Positions 1 through 11,554 of a stretch of DNA of 64,000 nucleotides are shown piece after piece. The stretch covers positions 744,001 to 808,000 of the forward strand of contig NZ_MTQL01000006.1 of NCBI RefSeq assembly GCF_001984125.1, read 5' to 3'. Position 1 is the stretch's first letter; each line of letters opens with the position of its first letter. This DNA is from Leifsonia sp. ALI-44-B. GTDB taxonomy: Bacteria > Actinomycetota > Actinomycetes > Actinomycetales > Microbacteriaceae. The notes below the pieces were generated by a model that made no database searches, had not been told where the DNA came from, and worked only from the letters and a program-made list of their open reading frames with translations. The translations under genes and the position numbers were made by a program.

Positions 1-166
1 GCGTTGTTGTCGGGACTCCGGCGGCGGACGGACGGTCGGTGGGCTCGAGAGGCGGCAGGGGCTCTGCCCGCTCGTCGACGCGACGTTCACCCACGTCGAG
101 CGTGGGGTCGTCGTCGCCCGCCCAACTCAGGGCGTCATCGTCTGGTTGCGCCGGCTGCCTGCTCAT
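1..166 (-). CDS. Hypothetical protein, N-terminal part only
   Basis: Incomplete: the ATG is at 166 and the frame runs leftward off the window, leaving 55 visible codons. They encode a hydrophilic Asp/Glu/Pro-rich stretch starting MSRQPAQPDDDALSWAGDDD, with no membrane segment or known motif in view. I do not recognise a function. It is read in the same direction as ilvC and begins 200 bp beyond the ilvC stop codon, so it may have its own promoter in that gap. Confidence 0.5.
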   Translation of the reverse strand, partial: MSRQPAQPDDDALSWAGDDDPTLDVGERRVDERAEPLPPLEPTDRPSAAGVPTTT

Positions 167-281
167 TCCCTCAGGATACTCGCGCAACCTCGGCCCCTTC
201 GCCCCTTGCGCCCGGCTTAAACACCGATGCGCCCGCACTCAGGCGGACGCATCGGTCAGAAACAACTATCAGCTAGCGACT

Positions 282-1987
<1,706 letters not shown>

Positions 1988-1989
1988 GG

Positions 1990-3822
1990 TTACGCCTCCT
2001 CATCGAACGACGGGCTGTGGTCTCGTGCGTACTGCACGTAGGAGTTGCTGACACCCTGCGGCACCATGGGCCACACCATCGAGTCGGCCGAGACGACGAA
2101 GTCGATGACGACGGGTCGGTCGTTGGTCTCGATGGCCAGCTTGATGGCCGCGTCGACTTCTTCCATCTTGGTGACGCGGATGCCGAGCGCACCGTATGCC
2201 TCTGCCAGCTTCACGAAGTCGGGCACGCGCACGGTGTCGTGCCCCGTGTTGAGGTCGGTGTTGGAGTAGCGGCCGTCGTAGAACAGCGTCTGCCACTGTC
2301 GCACCATGCCAAGCGACGAGTTGTTGATGATCGCCACCTTGATGGGGATCTTGTTGATGGTGCAGGTGGCGAGCTCTTGGTTCGTCATCTGGAAGCAGCC
2401 GTCGCCGTCGATCGCCCACACGGTGCGGTCGGGTTGGGCCACCTTGGCGCCCATGGCGGCGGGCACCGAGTAACCCATGGTGCCGGCACCGCCGGAGTTG
2501 AGCCAGGAGTTGGGGCGCTCGTACTTGATGAACTGCGCCGACCACATCTGGTGCTGGCCGACGCCCGAGGCGAAGATGCCCTCGGGTCCGGTGATCTCGC
2601 CGATGCGCTGGATGACGTGCTGCGGGGCGAGCAGGCCGTCGGTCGGGGGCGTGTAACCGAGCGGGAATTCCTCGCGCAGCCCGTTGAGGTAGGCCCACCA
2701 TTCGGCGATGTCGGTGGGGGCCGACACCGTGGCGTTGGTGAAGGCTGCGGTGAGGTCGACGATGACGTCCTTGGCATCGCCGACGATGGGCACATCGGCG
2801 AACCGGATCTTCGAGATCTCTGCCGGGTCGACGTCGACGTGGACGACTTTGGCGTTGGGCGCGAAGAGCGCGGCGTTGCCCGTGACGCGGTCGTCGAAAC
2901 GGGCGCCGAGCGACACGATCAGGTCGGCCTCTTGCAGCGCCAGCACGGCGGGAACCGTGCCGTGCATGCCGGGCATGCCGAGGTTGTGCTGGTTCGAGTC
3001 GGGGAACGCGCCGCGCGCCATGAGCGTCGTGACAACGGGGATGCCGGTGGTCTCGACGAGCTCGAGCAGTTCTTCAGAGGCACGCGCACGGATGACTCCG
3101 CCACCCACGTAGAAGACGGGCTTCTTGGCCGAGGCCATGAGTGCCGCTGCGGCGAGGATTTGCTTGCCGTGCGCCTTGGTGATGGGGCGGTAACCCGGCA
3201 GGTCGATCTTGGGCGGCCACACGAAGGGCGCGGTCTCTTGCTGCGCGTCCTTCGTGATGTCGACGAGCACGGGGCCCGGGCGACCGGTGGAGGCGATGTG
3301 GTAGGCCGATGCGATGGTCGCCGGGATCTCGGCGGCCGACGTCACGAGGAACGAGTGCTTCGTGATGGGCATCGTGATTCCGACGATGTCGGCTTCTTGG
3401 AAGGCATCCGTGCCCATGAGGTGGCTGAACACCTGGCCGGTGATGGCGAGCATCGGCACCGAGTCCATGTGGGCGTCGGCGATGGCCGTCACGAGGTTGG
3501 TGGCACCCGGGCCGGATGTCGCGATGCAGACGCCCGTGCGACCGGAGGCCGAGGCATAACCCTCTGCCGCGTGCCCGGCACCCTGTTCGTGGCGAACGAG
3601 GATGTGGCGGATCTTGTCGGTGTCCATGAGCGGGTCGTAGACCGGCAGGATGGCCCCGCCGGGCAGACCGAACACATCGTCGACGCCCAGGAGTTCGAGC
3701 GTGCGGACGACGGCCTGTGCACCCGTCAACAGTTCGGGCCCCTGTTCGGGCGCGCCACGCTGGGCGGCGGCCTGAGAGGCGAAATCGGATGGGGATTTTG
3801 CGGTACGAGTATCCGCTGACAT
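1990..3822 (-). CDS. ilvB: Acetolactate synthase large (catalytic) subunit
   Basis: Thiamine-diphosphate enzyme that joins two pyruvates, or pyruvate and 2-oxobutyrate, in the first common step of branched-chain amino acid synthesis. The protein is 610 residues. The N-terminal domain has the [14 protein letters not shown] segment with the catalytic Glu and the TSGPGATN loop; the C-terminal domain has the ThDP motif starting [14 protein letters not shown] and ending in NN. The start at 3822 has GAGGGA upstream; a further-upstream start would add about 59 residues not usual for the family. It lies 46 bp after ilvD. Confidence 0.96.
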   Translation of the reverse strand: MSADTRTAKSPSDFASQAAAQRGAPEQGPELLTGAQAVVRTLELLGVDDVFGLPGGAILPVYDPLMDTDKIRHILVRHEQGAGHAAEGYASASGRTGVCIATSGPGATNLVTAIADAHMDSVPMLAITGQVFSHLMGTDAFQEADIVGITMPITKHSFLVTSAAEIPATIASAYHIASTGRPGPVLVDITKDAQQETAPFVWPPKIDLPGYRPITKAHGKQILAAAALMASAKKPVFYVGGGVIRARASEELLELVETTGIPVVTTLMARGAFPDSNQHNLGMPGMHGTVPAVLALQEADLIVSLGARFDDRVTGNAALFAPNAKVVHVDVDPAEISKIRFADVPIVGDAKDVIVDLTAAFTNATVSAPTDIAEWWAYLNGLREEFPLGYTPPTDGLLAPQHVIQRIGEITGPEGIFASGVGQHQMWSAQFIKYERPNSWLNSGGAGTMGYSVPAAMGAKVAQPDRTVWAIDGDGCFQMTNQELATCTINKIPIKVAIINNSSLGMVRQWQTLFYDGRYSNTDLNTGHDTVRVPDFVKLAEAYGALGIRVTKMEEVDAAIKLAIETNDRPVVIDFVVSADSMVWPMVPQGVSNSYVQYARDHSPSFDEEA

Positions 3823-3868
3823 AACGAGTCCCTCTTCGATGGTGATGAGTGAGAGTGAAGGGCGAGAA

Positions 3869-5563
3869 CTACCCCGTCGTCGCGCCTTCGGCTGCGGAGC
3901 GCACGAGTTTGGAGTATTTCGCCAGAACGCCACGGGTATAGCGCGGAGGAAGCGGTGCCCAGCCAGAGCGGCGAGCGTCCAGCTCAGCTTCGTCGACAAG
4001 TAGGTCGAGTGAGCGAGCTGCGATATCGACCCGTATCAGATCACCATCGCGCACGAATGCAATCGGACCTGCGTCGACTGCTTCGGGTGCTATGTGGCCG
4101 ATGCACAGGCCGGTTGTGCCGCCTGAGAATCGTCCGTCCGTCAATAGTAGTACATCTTTTCCGAGGCCTGCGCCCTTGATGGCGGCCGTGATGGCCAGCA
4201 TCTCGCGCATGCCCGGGCCGCCCTTGGGGCCTTCGTAACGGATGATGACGACGTCGCCCTTGGAGATGCGTCCCTCGGTGAGGGCATCCATCGCGGCGCG
4301 TTCGCGCTCGAACACGCGCGCGGGGCCCTCGAACACGCTGGCGTCGAAACCGGCGGTCTTGACGACGGCGCCGTCGGGGGCGAAGGAACCGTGCAGCACC
4401 GTGATGCCGCCCGTGGCGTGGATGGGGTTGTCGAGCGTGCGGATGACCTCGCCGTCGAGCGGGTCGGGGTTGATCTCGGCCAGGTTCTCGGCAACGGTCT
4501 TGCCCGTCACCGTGAGGCAGTCGCCGTGCAGCAGGCCCGCGTCGAGCAGGGCCTTCATGACGACGGGCACGCCGCCGTGGCGGTCGACGTCGTTCATGAC
4601 GTACTTGCCGAAGGGCTTGAGGTCGCCGATGTGGGGAACCTTGTCGCCGATGCGGTTGAAGTCGGCGAGCGTGAGCTCGACCTCGGCCTCGCGCGCGATG
4701 GCGAGCAGGTGCAGGACGACGTTGGTCGAGCCGCCGAAGGCCATGGCCACGGCGATCGCGTTTTCGAACGCCTTCTTGGTCATGATGTCGCGCGCCGTGA
4801 TGCCGAGGCGCAGCATGTTGACCACGGCCTCGCCCGAGCGGTGCGCGTAGTAGTCGCGGCGACGGTCGGCCGAGGGCGGCGCGGCCGAGCCGGGCAGGCT
4901 CATGCCGAGGGCCTCGGCGACGGATGCCATGGTGTTGGCGGTGTACATGCCACCGCAGGCGCCTTCACCCGGGGCGATGGCGCACTCGATGCGCTTGAGG
5001 TCTTCTTCGCTCATGGTGCCGGCCTTGCAGGCACCGACCGCTTCGAACGAGTCGATGATGGTGACTTCTTTTTCGGTGCCGTCTGACAGCTTCACCCAAC
5101 CGGGCGCGATCGAGCCCGCGTAGAGGAAGACAGAGGCGAGGTCGAGGCGCGCGGCCGCCATGAGCATGCCGGGCAGCGACTTGTCGCAACCGGCGAGCAG
5201 CACCGAGCCGTCGAGGCGCTCGGCCATCATGACGGTCTCGACCGAGTCGGCGATGACCTCGCGCGAGACGAGCGAGAAGTGCATGCCCTCGTGGCCCATC
5301 GAGATGCCGTCGGAGACGGAGATGGTGCCGAACTGGAGCGGGTAGCCGCCGCCCGAGTGGACGCCCTCTTTGGCGCCCTGGGCGAGTCGGTCGAGCGACA
5401 GGTTGCAGGGGGTGATCTCGTTCCACGACGAGGCGATTCCGATCTGGGGCTTATCCCAGTCCTCGTCTCCCATACCGACGGCACGCAGCATTCCTCGGGA
5501 GGTCGTAGCTTCGATTCCGTCGGTGACGTCGCGACTGCGCGGCTTCACATCGATTTCAGACAT
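3869..5563 (-). CDS. ilvD: Dihydroxy-acid dehydratase
   Basis: Iron-sulfur dehydratase giving the 2-oxo acids of valine and isoleucine. The 564 residues match the family. The three conserved cluster cysteines are visible in [10 protein letters not shown] (about residue 53), [10 protein letters not shown] and [24 protein letters not shown] and [15 protein letters not shown] are also diagnostic. There is no ribosome binding site before ATG 5563. Instead TACACT sits 6 bases upstream, which suggests a leaderless message starting at the ATG, inside the 18-bp gap after otsB, so the ilv genes may have their own promoter as well as read-through from otsAB. Confidence 0.97.
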   Translation of the reverse strand: MSEIDVKPRSRDVTDGIEATTSRGMLRAVGMGDEDWDKPQIGIASSWNEITPCNLSLDRLAQGAKEGVHSGGGYPLQFGTISVSDGISMGHEGMHFSLVSREVIADSVETVMMAERLDGSVLLAGCDKSLPGMLMAAARLDLASVFLYAGSIAPGWVKLSDGTEKEVTIIDSFEAVGACKAGTMSEEDLKRIECAIAPGEGACGGMYTANTMASVAEALGMSLPGSAAPPSADRRRDYYAHRSGEAVVNMLRLGITARDIMTKKAFENAIAVAMAFGGSTNVVLHLLAIAREAEVELTLADFNRIGDKVPHIGDLKPFGKYVMNDVDRHGGVPVVMKALLDAGLLHGDCLTVTGKTVAENLAEINPDPLDGEVIRTLDNPIHATGGITVLHGSFAPDGAVVKTAGFDASVFEGPARVFERERAAMDALTEGRISKGDVVIIRYEGPKGGPGMREMLAITAAIKGAGLGKDVLLLTDGRFSGGTTGLCIGHIAPEAVDAGPIAFVRDGDLIRVDIAARSLDLLVDEAELDARRSGWAPLPPRYTRGVLAKYSKLVRSAAEGATTG

Positions 5564-5569
5564 GTTACG

Positions 5570-5575
5570 AGTGTA
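5570..5575 (-). promoter_or_regulatory. -10 box for leaderless ilvD transcript
   Basis: On the minus strand TACACT ends 6 bases before the ilvD ATG, placing +1 at or next to the A of the start codon. No ribosome binding site is present. No convincing -35 box is visible. Confidence 0.5.
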
Positions 5576-5581
5576 GTAGCG

Positions 5582-6391
5582 TCACCGCGCCCGGATTGCC
5601 GCCTCGCGGGCCGTCGCCAGCGCCGCGAGCGTGGCCGCGACCTCGTCGGGGCCGCCCACACGGAACGGCGCAATCGTGGCACCGTCTCCGCTCTTCAGCG
5701 GCAGGTCTCCGGCGTGCAGAACGGCGAAGGCATCTTCGTCGGTGACGTCGTCTCCCGCGTAGAGCGCAGCCGTGGCGCCGGTGTAGCGACGCAGCTCCTC
5801 GATGCCGTCGCCCTTGGTGGCCGAGCGCACCGAGAATTCGAGCACATCCTTGCCGTCGCGGATGGTGACACCCGGCAGCGAGAGTTCGGCGAGCGCGCGT
5901 TTTCCGGCCTCGAGCGCGACATCGTCTGCGGCGCGTCGCGTGTGCAGCGCGAAACCGGCGGGCTTCCGTTCGACCCAGACGTTGTCATAGACCGCGGCGA
6001 TCTGGTCGAGCAAGCGCTCAACCTCGGCCGCGCGAGCGGATTCCTCGGGAGAGAGCGAGGCTTCGGCATCCGGGTCGTCGAGGCGCACTTCGACGCCGTG
6101 CGAACCGATGAGCAGGATCTTGTCGTCGGGCTCGGACACGTGGATGAGGCTGTCGAGCGCGCGACCCGAGACGTAGGCCACCCAGGTGTCATCGAGAGCG
6201 ACGAGACGCTGGATGGCTTCGCGCGCGGCGGGCACGGCTCGAGCATCTTCGGGGCGGTCGACCGTCGGCGCGAGCGTTCCGTCGAAGTCGAGCGCGACGA
6301 GCAGGCGGTCGGTGGCGGCGAGCGCCTCGAGGGCCGCCTGCAGCTCGGCCGGGTCGGTCGAGGGTTCGGGCAGCGGTTCGATGTGCGTCAT
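5582..6391 (-). CDS. otsB: Trehalose-6-phosphate phosphatase
   Basis: Removes phosphate from trehalose-6-phosphate, completing trehalose synthesis begun by OtsA. It is a HAD-family enzyme of 269 residues: motif I is LDFDGTLAP near residue 33, with the nucleophilic first Asp; YVSGRALDSL and GSHGVEV are typical OtsB cap segments; KGDGIEELRRYTG and AGDDVTDEDAF carry the later HAD residues. The start overlaps the otsA stop as ATGA, so the pair is coupled. The 269-residue length is that of a stand-alone phosphatase, not the fused eukaryotic-type enzyme. Confidence 0.95.
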   Translation of the reverse strand: MTHIEPLPEPSTDPAELQAALEALAATDRLLVALDFDGTLAPTVDRPEDARAVPAAREAIQRLVALDDTWVAYVSGRALDSLIHVSEPDDKILLIGSHGVEVRLDDPDAEASLSPEESARAAEVERLLDQIAAVYDNVWVERKPAGFALHTRRAADDVALEAGKRALAELSLPGVTIRDGKDVLEFSVRSATKGDGIEELRRYTGATAALYAGDDVTDEDAFAVLHAGDLPLKSGDGATIAPFRVGGPDEVAATLAALATAREAAIRAR

Positions 6392-8055
6392 CGCCCGGGC
6401 TCCTCGTCGGTGCGCGACCCGGCCTCGGCGGCACCCGGTGCACCCGAGGTGTCCACGTTGTCGGCGACGGCCTCGCCGACGGGCGCAACCTCTGACCGGA
6501 ACGCCGCATCCGGATCATCCAGAGACACGTCGGCATTCTGGATGCCCGTCGGCCCGACCTCGGACGACTGGCGGGCCTTGCCGTCATACCCCTTCTGCAG
6601 GGCGTCGAGGAACGTCTCCGACCACTTCACGACGTCGTTCTCGAGCACGCGTTTGCGCAGCGACCGCATGCGGCGCGAGCGCTCGGACTTGGGCATCTCG
6701 ATGGCGCGCATGATGGCGTCCTTGGTGCCCTCGATGTCGTGGGGGTTGATGAGCAGGGCCTGCTTCAGGTCATCCGAAGCGCCGGCGAATTCGCTCAACA
6801 CCAGCACGCCGTCGTTGTCGAAGCGGCAGGCCACGTATTCCTTGGCGACGAGGTTCATGCCGTCGCGCAGGGCGGTGACGAGCACGACGTCGGCTGCCAG
6901 GTAGAGCGCCACCATTTCTTCGCGCGGGTAGCCGTGGTGCAGGTAGTTGATGGCCGTGTGGCCGATCGAGCCGTAATCGCCATTGATGCGGCCGACCGTG
7001 AGCTCGATCTCGTCGCGCAGGGCCTTGTAGGTCTCGACGCGTTCGCGGCTGGGGCTGGCGACCTGCACGAGCGTGACGTCTTCGACGTTGAGGCGGCCCT
7101 CGGCCAGCAGCTCGCCGTAGGCCTTCAGGCGGTGCATGATGCCCTTGGTGTAGTCGAGGCGGTCGACGCCGAACAGGATGGTCTTCGGGTTGCCGAGTTC
7201 TTCTCGGATCTCCTTGGCGCGGGCCTGCACATCGGGGCGGCGCGCGAGCACCTCGTAGCTCTCGGAGTCGATCGAGATCGGATAGGCCTTGGCGATCACC
7301 TGACGCGTCGCGCCGACCGGTTTGTTCGAACGCGCGCGGCGCTCGGGATTGGCGTCGAGCGGGCGGAAGATGCTCGACCCCTTGGTCTCGTAGGAGAGGA
7401 GCCGGCGCACGGCGCGCGTGAAGTTGCCGGCGTCGGCAACGCGCTGGAACCCGAGCACATCGGCGCCCAGCAGGCCCTCGATGATCTGGGTGCGCCAGGG
7501 CAGCTGCGAGAACAGGCCGTAGGCCGGGAACGGGATGTGGTTGAAGAAGCCGATGACGAGGTCGGGGCGCACCTCGCGCAGCATGCCGGGCACGAGCTGC
7601 AGCTGGTAGTCGTGCACCCAGACGGTTGCACCCCGCTCGGCGAGGCGGGCTGCGGCATCCGCGAAACGCTGATTGACCTTCACATACGCCTCCCACCACT
7701 CGCGGTGGTAGCTGGGCGGCGCGATGACGTCGTGGTAGAGCGGCCAGAGGGTGTCGTTAGAGAAACCCTCGTAGTATTCCTCGATTTCCTGCTCGCTGAG
7801 CGGGATGGGGACGATCCAGGTGCCGTGGTTCTCGAAGGGTTCGATATCGAGGTCGGGGCCGCCGGCCCAGCCGATCCACGCACCGTTGGCCTTGGCCATG
7901 ACGGGGTCGAGCGCCGTGACGAGACCGCCGGGAGACGTGCGCCACTGCACCTCACCGTCCTCGCTCGGAACACGGTCGACGGGCAGCCTGTTGGCCACCA
8001 CGACGAAGTCGAATTGCCGCGTCTCGCCGTTCGAGGCGTCGGTCTCCTGTGACAT
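6388..8055 (-). CDS. otsA: Trehalose-6-phosphate synthase (GT20)
   Basis: Transfers glucose from a nucleotide sugar to glucose-6-phosphate. The 555 residues hold the GT20 segments VVANRLPV at the N-terminus, VHDYQLQLVPGML around 165-180 and GVDRLDYTKGI around 290-300. About 80 extra C-terminal residues, rich in Asp, Ala and Glu, follow the catalytic core and look disordered. AAGGTGG stands 5 bases before ATG 8055, and a GCCCG-GTTTT-CGGGC hairpin lies in the leader just upstream (8070-8090). First gene of the leftward otsA-otsB-ilvD-ilvB-ilvN-ilvC run; trehalose is a compatible solute and stress protectant in this group. Confidence 0.95.
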   Translation of the reverse strand: MSQETDASNGETRQFDFVVVANRLPVDRVPSEDGEVQWRTSPGGLVTALDPVMAKANGAWIGWAGGPDLDIEPFENHGTWIVPIPLSEQEIEEYYEGFSNDTLWPLYHDVIAPPSYHREWWEAYVKVNQRFADAAARLAERGATVWVHDYQLQLVPGMLREVRPDLVIGFFNHIPFPAYGLFSQLPWRTQIIEGLLGADVLGFQRVADAGNFTRAVRRLLSYETKGSSIFRPLDANPERRARSNKPVGATRQVIAKAYPISIDSESYEVLARRPDVQARAKEIREELGNPKTILFGVDRLDYTKGIMHRLKAYGELLAEGRLNVEDVTLVQVASPSRERVETYKALRDEIELTVGRINGDYGSIGHTAINYLHHGYPREEMVALYLAADVVLVTALRDGMNLVAKEYVACRFDNDGVLVLSEFAGASDDLKQALLINPHDIEGTKDAIMRAIEMPKSERSRRMRSLRKRVLENDVVKWSETFLDALQKGYDGKARQSSEVGPTGIQNADVSLDDPDAAFRSEVAPVGEAVADNVDTSGAPGAAEAGSRTDEEPGR

Positions 8056-8140
8056 GATCCACCTTTCGAGGCCCGAAAACCGGGCGGGTACCAGGCTATC
8101 AGCGAGCGAGATTCGACATCGGATGGTCAGAGTCCGGGTC

Positions 8141-8146
8141 TATCAT
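8141..8146 (+). promoter_or_regulatory. -10 box for leaderless transcript of the 8154 gene
   Basis: TATCAT ends 7 bases before the ATG at 8154 and there is no ribosome binding site between them. Confidence 0.45.
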
Positions 8147-8153
8147 TGGCCCA

Positions 8154-9116
8154 ATGATCCGCATCGGCATGAGTTCCTCCTGCGTCTACCCGCTCGAGAC
8201 CGAGCGAGCGTTCGCCTTGGCCGACGAGGCCGGCTACGACGGTATCGAGATCATGGTCACCAACGATCCGGTGACGCGAGACGCCGACGCCCTCCTCGCG
8301 CTCAGCGACAAGTACCAGCTGCCGATCATGTCGATCCACGCGCCCGTGCTGCTGCTGACGCACTTCGTGTGGGGCCGCGATCCGCAGATCAAGCTGGAGC
8401 GGTCGGCAGAGTTGGCTCGCACCCTTGGGGCCTCGAGCGTGGTCGTGCATCCGCCGTTCCGCTGGCAGAAGAGCTACTCAGAAAACTTCCTCGACATCGT
8501 GCGCCAGACGGCAACCAACTCGGGTGTGCACATCGCGGTCGAGAACATGTTCCCCTGGGCCGTGCGCGGCCGCAGCATGAAGGCATACGCCCCCGGCTGG
8601 GACCCGAGCGATTGGGACTGCGACGACATCACGCTCGACTTCTCGCACGCCGCGCTCTCCGGCCAGGACAGCCTCGAACTGGCCAAGAAGTTCGGCAAGC
8701 GCCTGCGCCATGTGCACCTGTGCGACGGGTCGGGTTCGCTCGACGAGGGCAAGATCTTCGACGAGCACCTGCTCCCGGGCCATGGCGGCCAGCCCGTCGC
8801 GGCCGTGCTGCAGATGCTCGCTGCCGAGGACTGGGACGGCCAGGTGGTCGCCGAGGTCAACACGCGCAAGGCCAAGACCGAGTTCGAGCGACTCATCGCC
8901 CTGCGCGAGACGCTCGAGTTCGCGCGCGAGCACCTCGGGCAACAGCGCACGAGCATGGACCACCTCAAGGGGTACCGTCGCCGCGCGATCAACAACCTGC
9001 TCCCCCACCACGAGAACACGCCGACCTCGGGCGATTCCGAGAACGCATTGACGGATGCCGCGAGCGACACGTCCACCGACTCGAACGGCGTTCTCGACCC
9101 CGAGCCCTCCGACTAG
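8154..9116 (+). CDS. Sugar phosphate isomerase/epimerase-like TIM-barrel protein
   Basis: A 320-residue protein of the AP-endonuclease-2/xylose-isomerase-like TIM-barrel family (PF01261). Residues 1-30 begin the barrel (IRIGMSSSCVYP, AGYDGIEIMV). Likely divalent-metal ligands at the strand ends are the Glu of VAVENMFPW, Asp/His of LDFSHAALSG, His of RHVHLCDGSG and Glu of VVAEVNTRK. The substrate cannot be read from the sequence. The last 50 residues are hydrophilic and Asp/Ser-rich. It is divergent from otsA with 98 bp between, with no ribosome binding site before the ATG. Confidence 0.8.
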   Translation: MIRIGMSSSCVYPLETERAFALADEAGYDGIEIMVTNDPVTRDADALLALSDKYQLPIMSIHAPVLLLTHFVWGRDPQIKLERSAELARTLGASSVVVHPPFRWQKSYSENFLDIVRQTATNSGVHIAVENMFPWAVRGRSMKAYAPGWDPSDWDCDDITLDFSHAALSGQDSLELAKKFGKRLRHVHLCDGSGSLDEGKIFDEHLLPGHGGQPVAAVLQMLAAEDWDGQVVAEVNTRKAKTEFERLIALRETLEFAREHLGQQRTSMDHLKGYRRRAINNLLPHHENTPTSGDSENALTDAASDTSTDSNGVLDPEPSD

Positions 9117-9241
9117 ACGGGACGGGTCGCCCGCTCCCTCGGCAGCTCGGGAGTTGAGGATCATCTGTCGCGCCTGCGGGACGGCCTGTCGGCACGTGCC
9201 GTCGCGCTGTCCTGGCGCCTCGGCGAGTGTCCGCCCGTCGG

Positions 9242-10393
9242 TTACAGGAACGCCAGCGCGAGCGTGGCGCCGACAACGGTGATCGGCGCGACGATGAGGC
9301 CGAGGAGCGCGTAGCGCGTCCAGGAGATGCGAACATCCATGGCGGTGAGGCGCTGATGCCACAGCAGCGTGGCGAGCGACGCCCATGGTGTGACGAGCGG
9401 GCCCAGGTTGACACCGATGAGAAGTGCGATGAGGCGGTCGGGACTCGTGGCCGCGGGTTCGAGCGCCAGGTAGGCGGGCAGGTTGTCGACGAGGTTCGCG
9501 CCCACGCCCGCGGATGCCGAGAGCCGCAGCAGGTCGGCCGGCGAATTGCCCGTTCCGGCGACCTGTTCGAGGAACGCGCCGAGGCCGACGTTGTGCAGCG
9601 CCGCCATCGACAGGAACAAGCCCGACGCGAGCACGACCAACTGCCACGGCACGAGGTCGAACCGCAGCACGCGCGGGTTGCGCCAGGCCGTCACGGCGAT
9701 CAGCAGCAGGGCCGCGGCCGATGCGGGCAGCCACACGGGCAGGCCCGATACGAGCAGCGGCAGCAGCAGCACGAGCACGACGGCTGACGTCACGAACAGG
9801 AGGCGATCGGATGCGGGGGCTGCGGCATCCACCGTGAACCGCCCCGACAGCGGCCGGCGATAGACGATGGCGAGCACGACGACGGGCACGACGACGCCGA
9901 CGAGCGCCGGCCAGAAGGAGAGCGCGAGGAACCCCAGCGGGCCGACCCCGCCGAGGCGGTGCTCGGCGAGCAGGTTCGTGAGGTTGGAGACCGGCAGGAA
10001 GAGCGAGGCCGTGTTCGCCAGCCAGACGGTCGTGAGCGCGAAGGGCAGCGGGCTGACGCCGATGCGCCGCGCCAGCACCACCACGATGGGCGTGAGGAGC
10101 ACGGCCGTGGTGTCGAGCGAGAGGAACGCGGTCGAGACGACGGCCATCAGCACGACGAAGAGCCACAACACGACCGTGCGACCGCGGGCGAGGCGCGCGG
10201 CGTGACCGGCGATCGACTGGAACACCCCGGCCTGGTCGGCCAGCTCAGCGACGACCGTGATCGCCACCACGAACAGCAGCACGGGCCAAATGCGATCGGC
10301 GAGCGCCAGAACTTCGGTGCCGTCGAGGATGCCGAACGCCCAGGCGGCGAGCCCGAGAACGAGCAGCACGGCTCCGACGAGAGCGGTTTTCAT
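9242..10393 (-). CDS. ArsB/NhaD-type ion transporter
   Basis: Integral membrane protein of 383 residues with about ten to twelve hydrophobic helices, starting MKTALVGAVLLVLGLAAWAF. Segments such as FLSLDTTAVLLTPIVVVLARR and NTASLFLPVSNLTNLLAEHRL are typical of the ArsB/CitMHS/SLC13 ion-transporter superfamily, including the paired re-entrant loop pattern with Asn-Leu-Thr. Arsenite, Na+/H+ or dicarboxylate transport are all possible; no arsR or arsC lies nearby, so arsenite is not favoured by context. Start chosen at 10393; an in-frame ATG 45 bp upstream would add a hydrophilic tail. Confidence 0.75.
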   Translation of the reverse strand: MKTALVGAVLLVLGLAAWAFGILDGTEVLALADRIWPVLLFVVAITVVAELADQAGVFQSIAGHAARLARGRTVVLWLFVVLMAVVSTAFLSLDTTAVLLTPIVVVLARRIGVSPLPFALTTVWLANTASLFLPVSNLTNLLAEHRLGGVGPLGFLALSFWPALVGVVVPVVVLAIVYRRPLSGRFTVDAAAPASDRLLFVTSAVVLVLLLPLLVSGLPVWLPASAAALLLIAVTAWRNPRVLRFDLVPWQLVVLASGLFLSMAALHNVGLGAFLEQVAGTGNSPADLLRLSASAGVGANLVDNLPAYLALEPAATSPDRLIALLIGVNLGPLVTPWASLATLLWHQRLTAMDVRISWTRYALLGLIVAPITVVGATLALAFL

Positions 10394-10495
10394 GCGGGGG
10401 TCACGCGGGAAGTCGACAGCACGAAGTTCACAGTACAACCCCCTGCGGCGAGTCGGCCCGACACGCTAGCGTGGAAGCCTACGGAGGCTAACAAC

Positions 10496-10681
10496 ATGCG
10501 CAAATACCTTATGAACACGAGCATCCTGGGCGCGGTCACCGGCGCCTGGAGTGTCATCCAGACCACCCGCAAGGGCCCGCGCGACTGGCGTCTCGCCCTG
10601 GCTTGGGCCAGCTGGATCATCTCCCTCGCACTGGCCGTCGGGTCGGTTGCCGAAGAGAACCAGCGCAAGCTCAAGAAGTAG
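10496..10681 (+). CDS. Small single-pass membrane protein, 61 aa
   Basis: A short gene with a strong ribosome binding site (GGAGG, 9 bases before ATG 10496). The 61 residues begin MRKYLMNTSILGAVTGAW, have one hydrophobic helix at about 34-52 (LALAWASWIISLALAVGSVA) and end in a Lys-rich tail NQRKLKK, which would favour the C-terminus inside the cell. Function unknown. It is followed directly by a strong terminator-like hairpin, so it appears to be a single-gene unit. Confidence 0.75.
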   Translation: MRKYLMNTSILGAVTGAWSVIQTTRKGPRDWRLALAWASWIISLALAVGSVAEENQRKLKK

Positions 10682-10693
10682 GTCCCCCAGTTC

Positions 10694-10720
10694 GGGCCGG
10701 CACGTTCAGCGTGTCGGCCC
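10694..10720 (+). terminator. Terminator-like hairpin
   Basis: An 11-bp stem (GGGCCGGCACG with CGTGTCGGCCC, one G-U pair) closes a 5-base loop, 13 bases after the stop of the 61-aa gene. The following bases GTTCTGCTG hold only a weak T run. Confidence 0.6.
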
Positions 10721-10854
10721 GTTCTGCTGCCCGTTTGCCCTTCGTATCGACACAAATCGGCGTGTCAGCAGGGGTTTCGAATGCCTCGCGTGCACACTAG
10801 AGGCAACGACCGCCCCCTTCGCTCACAAACGGCGGTCCGGCAAGGAGCCTCACG

Positions 10855-11532
10855 ATGTTCGGACGCCGTAGTCGCCGCTTGATCGCCGCCGAGAATGCCG
10901 CGCGCGCCGCAGCCCTCGAAGCCGGTGCCACCGGGTCGTCGCACCCCGACAGCCGCGTTGACGAGGCGGGCCCGCACGGCGCTGCCCCGGGCGCAACCGG
11001 CTCGGCCACCGTTGAGCCCATGGCATCCCCCGCACCGGTTCTCGAACTCAGCGAGGAGCGCGTCTTCGCGGCCGTGCTCGATCGTTTGCAGGACTTCGTG
11101 GGCGAGAACGGCAGCTGGACGCTCACGCGACGCAGCGACTCCGACACCGAGGTCTTCTTCCACGACATGGCCGCACTGTCGCTGGCCCGCGCCGTGACAT
11201 CCACCCTCGTCGATGCGGCGGGGCTCGGTGACAGCACCGACAGCGCTCGGCGCGACGACCTGTCCGACCTCGACCGGGTTCACGCGACATCCGTCGTGCC
11301 CGCCGTCGACGGCGACTCCAACGAAGATGCGGCCGAAGCGGCCGCCGAAGCGACTGCCAACCCCGACCGCGCCGTCTCCCCCGCCGTGCGCACCATCATG
11401 GAACTCGACACCATCGCCGTGTGGGCCGACCCGAAGTCGCACGACCCCGCCTACATCGACGAGCGGATGCTGCACCCCGAGACGGCCCGCACCGCCGACG
11501 CCGACCGGGCGAATGGCCAGCGCCGAGCCTGA
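10855..11532 (+). CDS. Hypothetical protein, 225 aa
   Basis: AAGGAG stands 9 bases before ATG 10855. The N-terminus is Arg/Ala-rich (MFGRRSRRLIAAENAARAAA) and likely helical, then an Ala/Gly/Pro linker to about residue 60. A more ordered part follows (VLELSEERVFAAVLDRLQDF, then WTLTRRSDSDTEVFFHDMAA), and the C-terminus mentions no catalytic motif. No signal peptide or membrane helix. I do not recognise the family. It converges on the membrane gene at 11554-12051 across a shared hairpin. Confidence 0.65.
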   Translation: MFGRRSRRLIAAENAARAAALEAGATGSSHPDSRVDEAGPHGAAPGATGSATVEPMASPAPVLELSEERVFAAVLDRLQDFVGENGSWTLTRRSDSDTEVFFHDMAALSLARAVTSTLVDAAGLGDSTDSARRDDLSDLDRVHATSVVPAVDGDSNEDAAEAAAEATANPDRAVSPAVRTIMELDTIAVWADPKSHDPAYIDERMLHPETARTADADRANGQRRA

Positions 11533-11538
11533 TCCTTC

Positions 11539-11554
11539 ACCCGGCAAACCGGGT
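11539..11554. terminator. Bidirectional terminator-like hairpin
   Basis: ACCCGG-CAAA-CCGGGT lies between the stop codons of two convergent genes (11532 on + and 11554-11556 on -). The stem is short and lacks a T run. Confidence 0.4.

Noticed and set aside
2017-3819. A 600-codon open frame on the + strand opposite ilvB.
   Set aside because: It is the antisense shadow of ilvB, caused by high G+C; its product is His/Asp/Arg/Gly-rich with no family character and there is no ribosome binding site.
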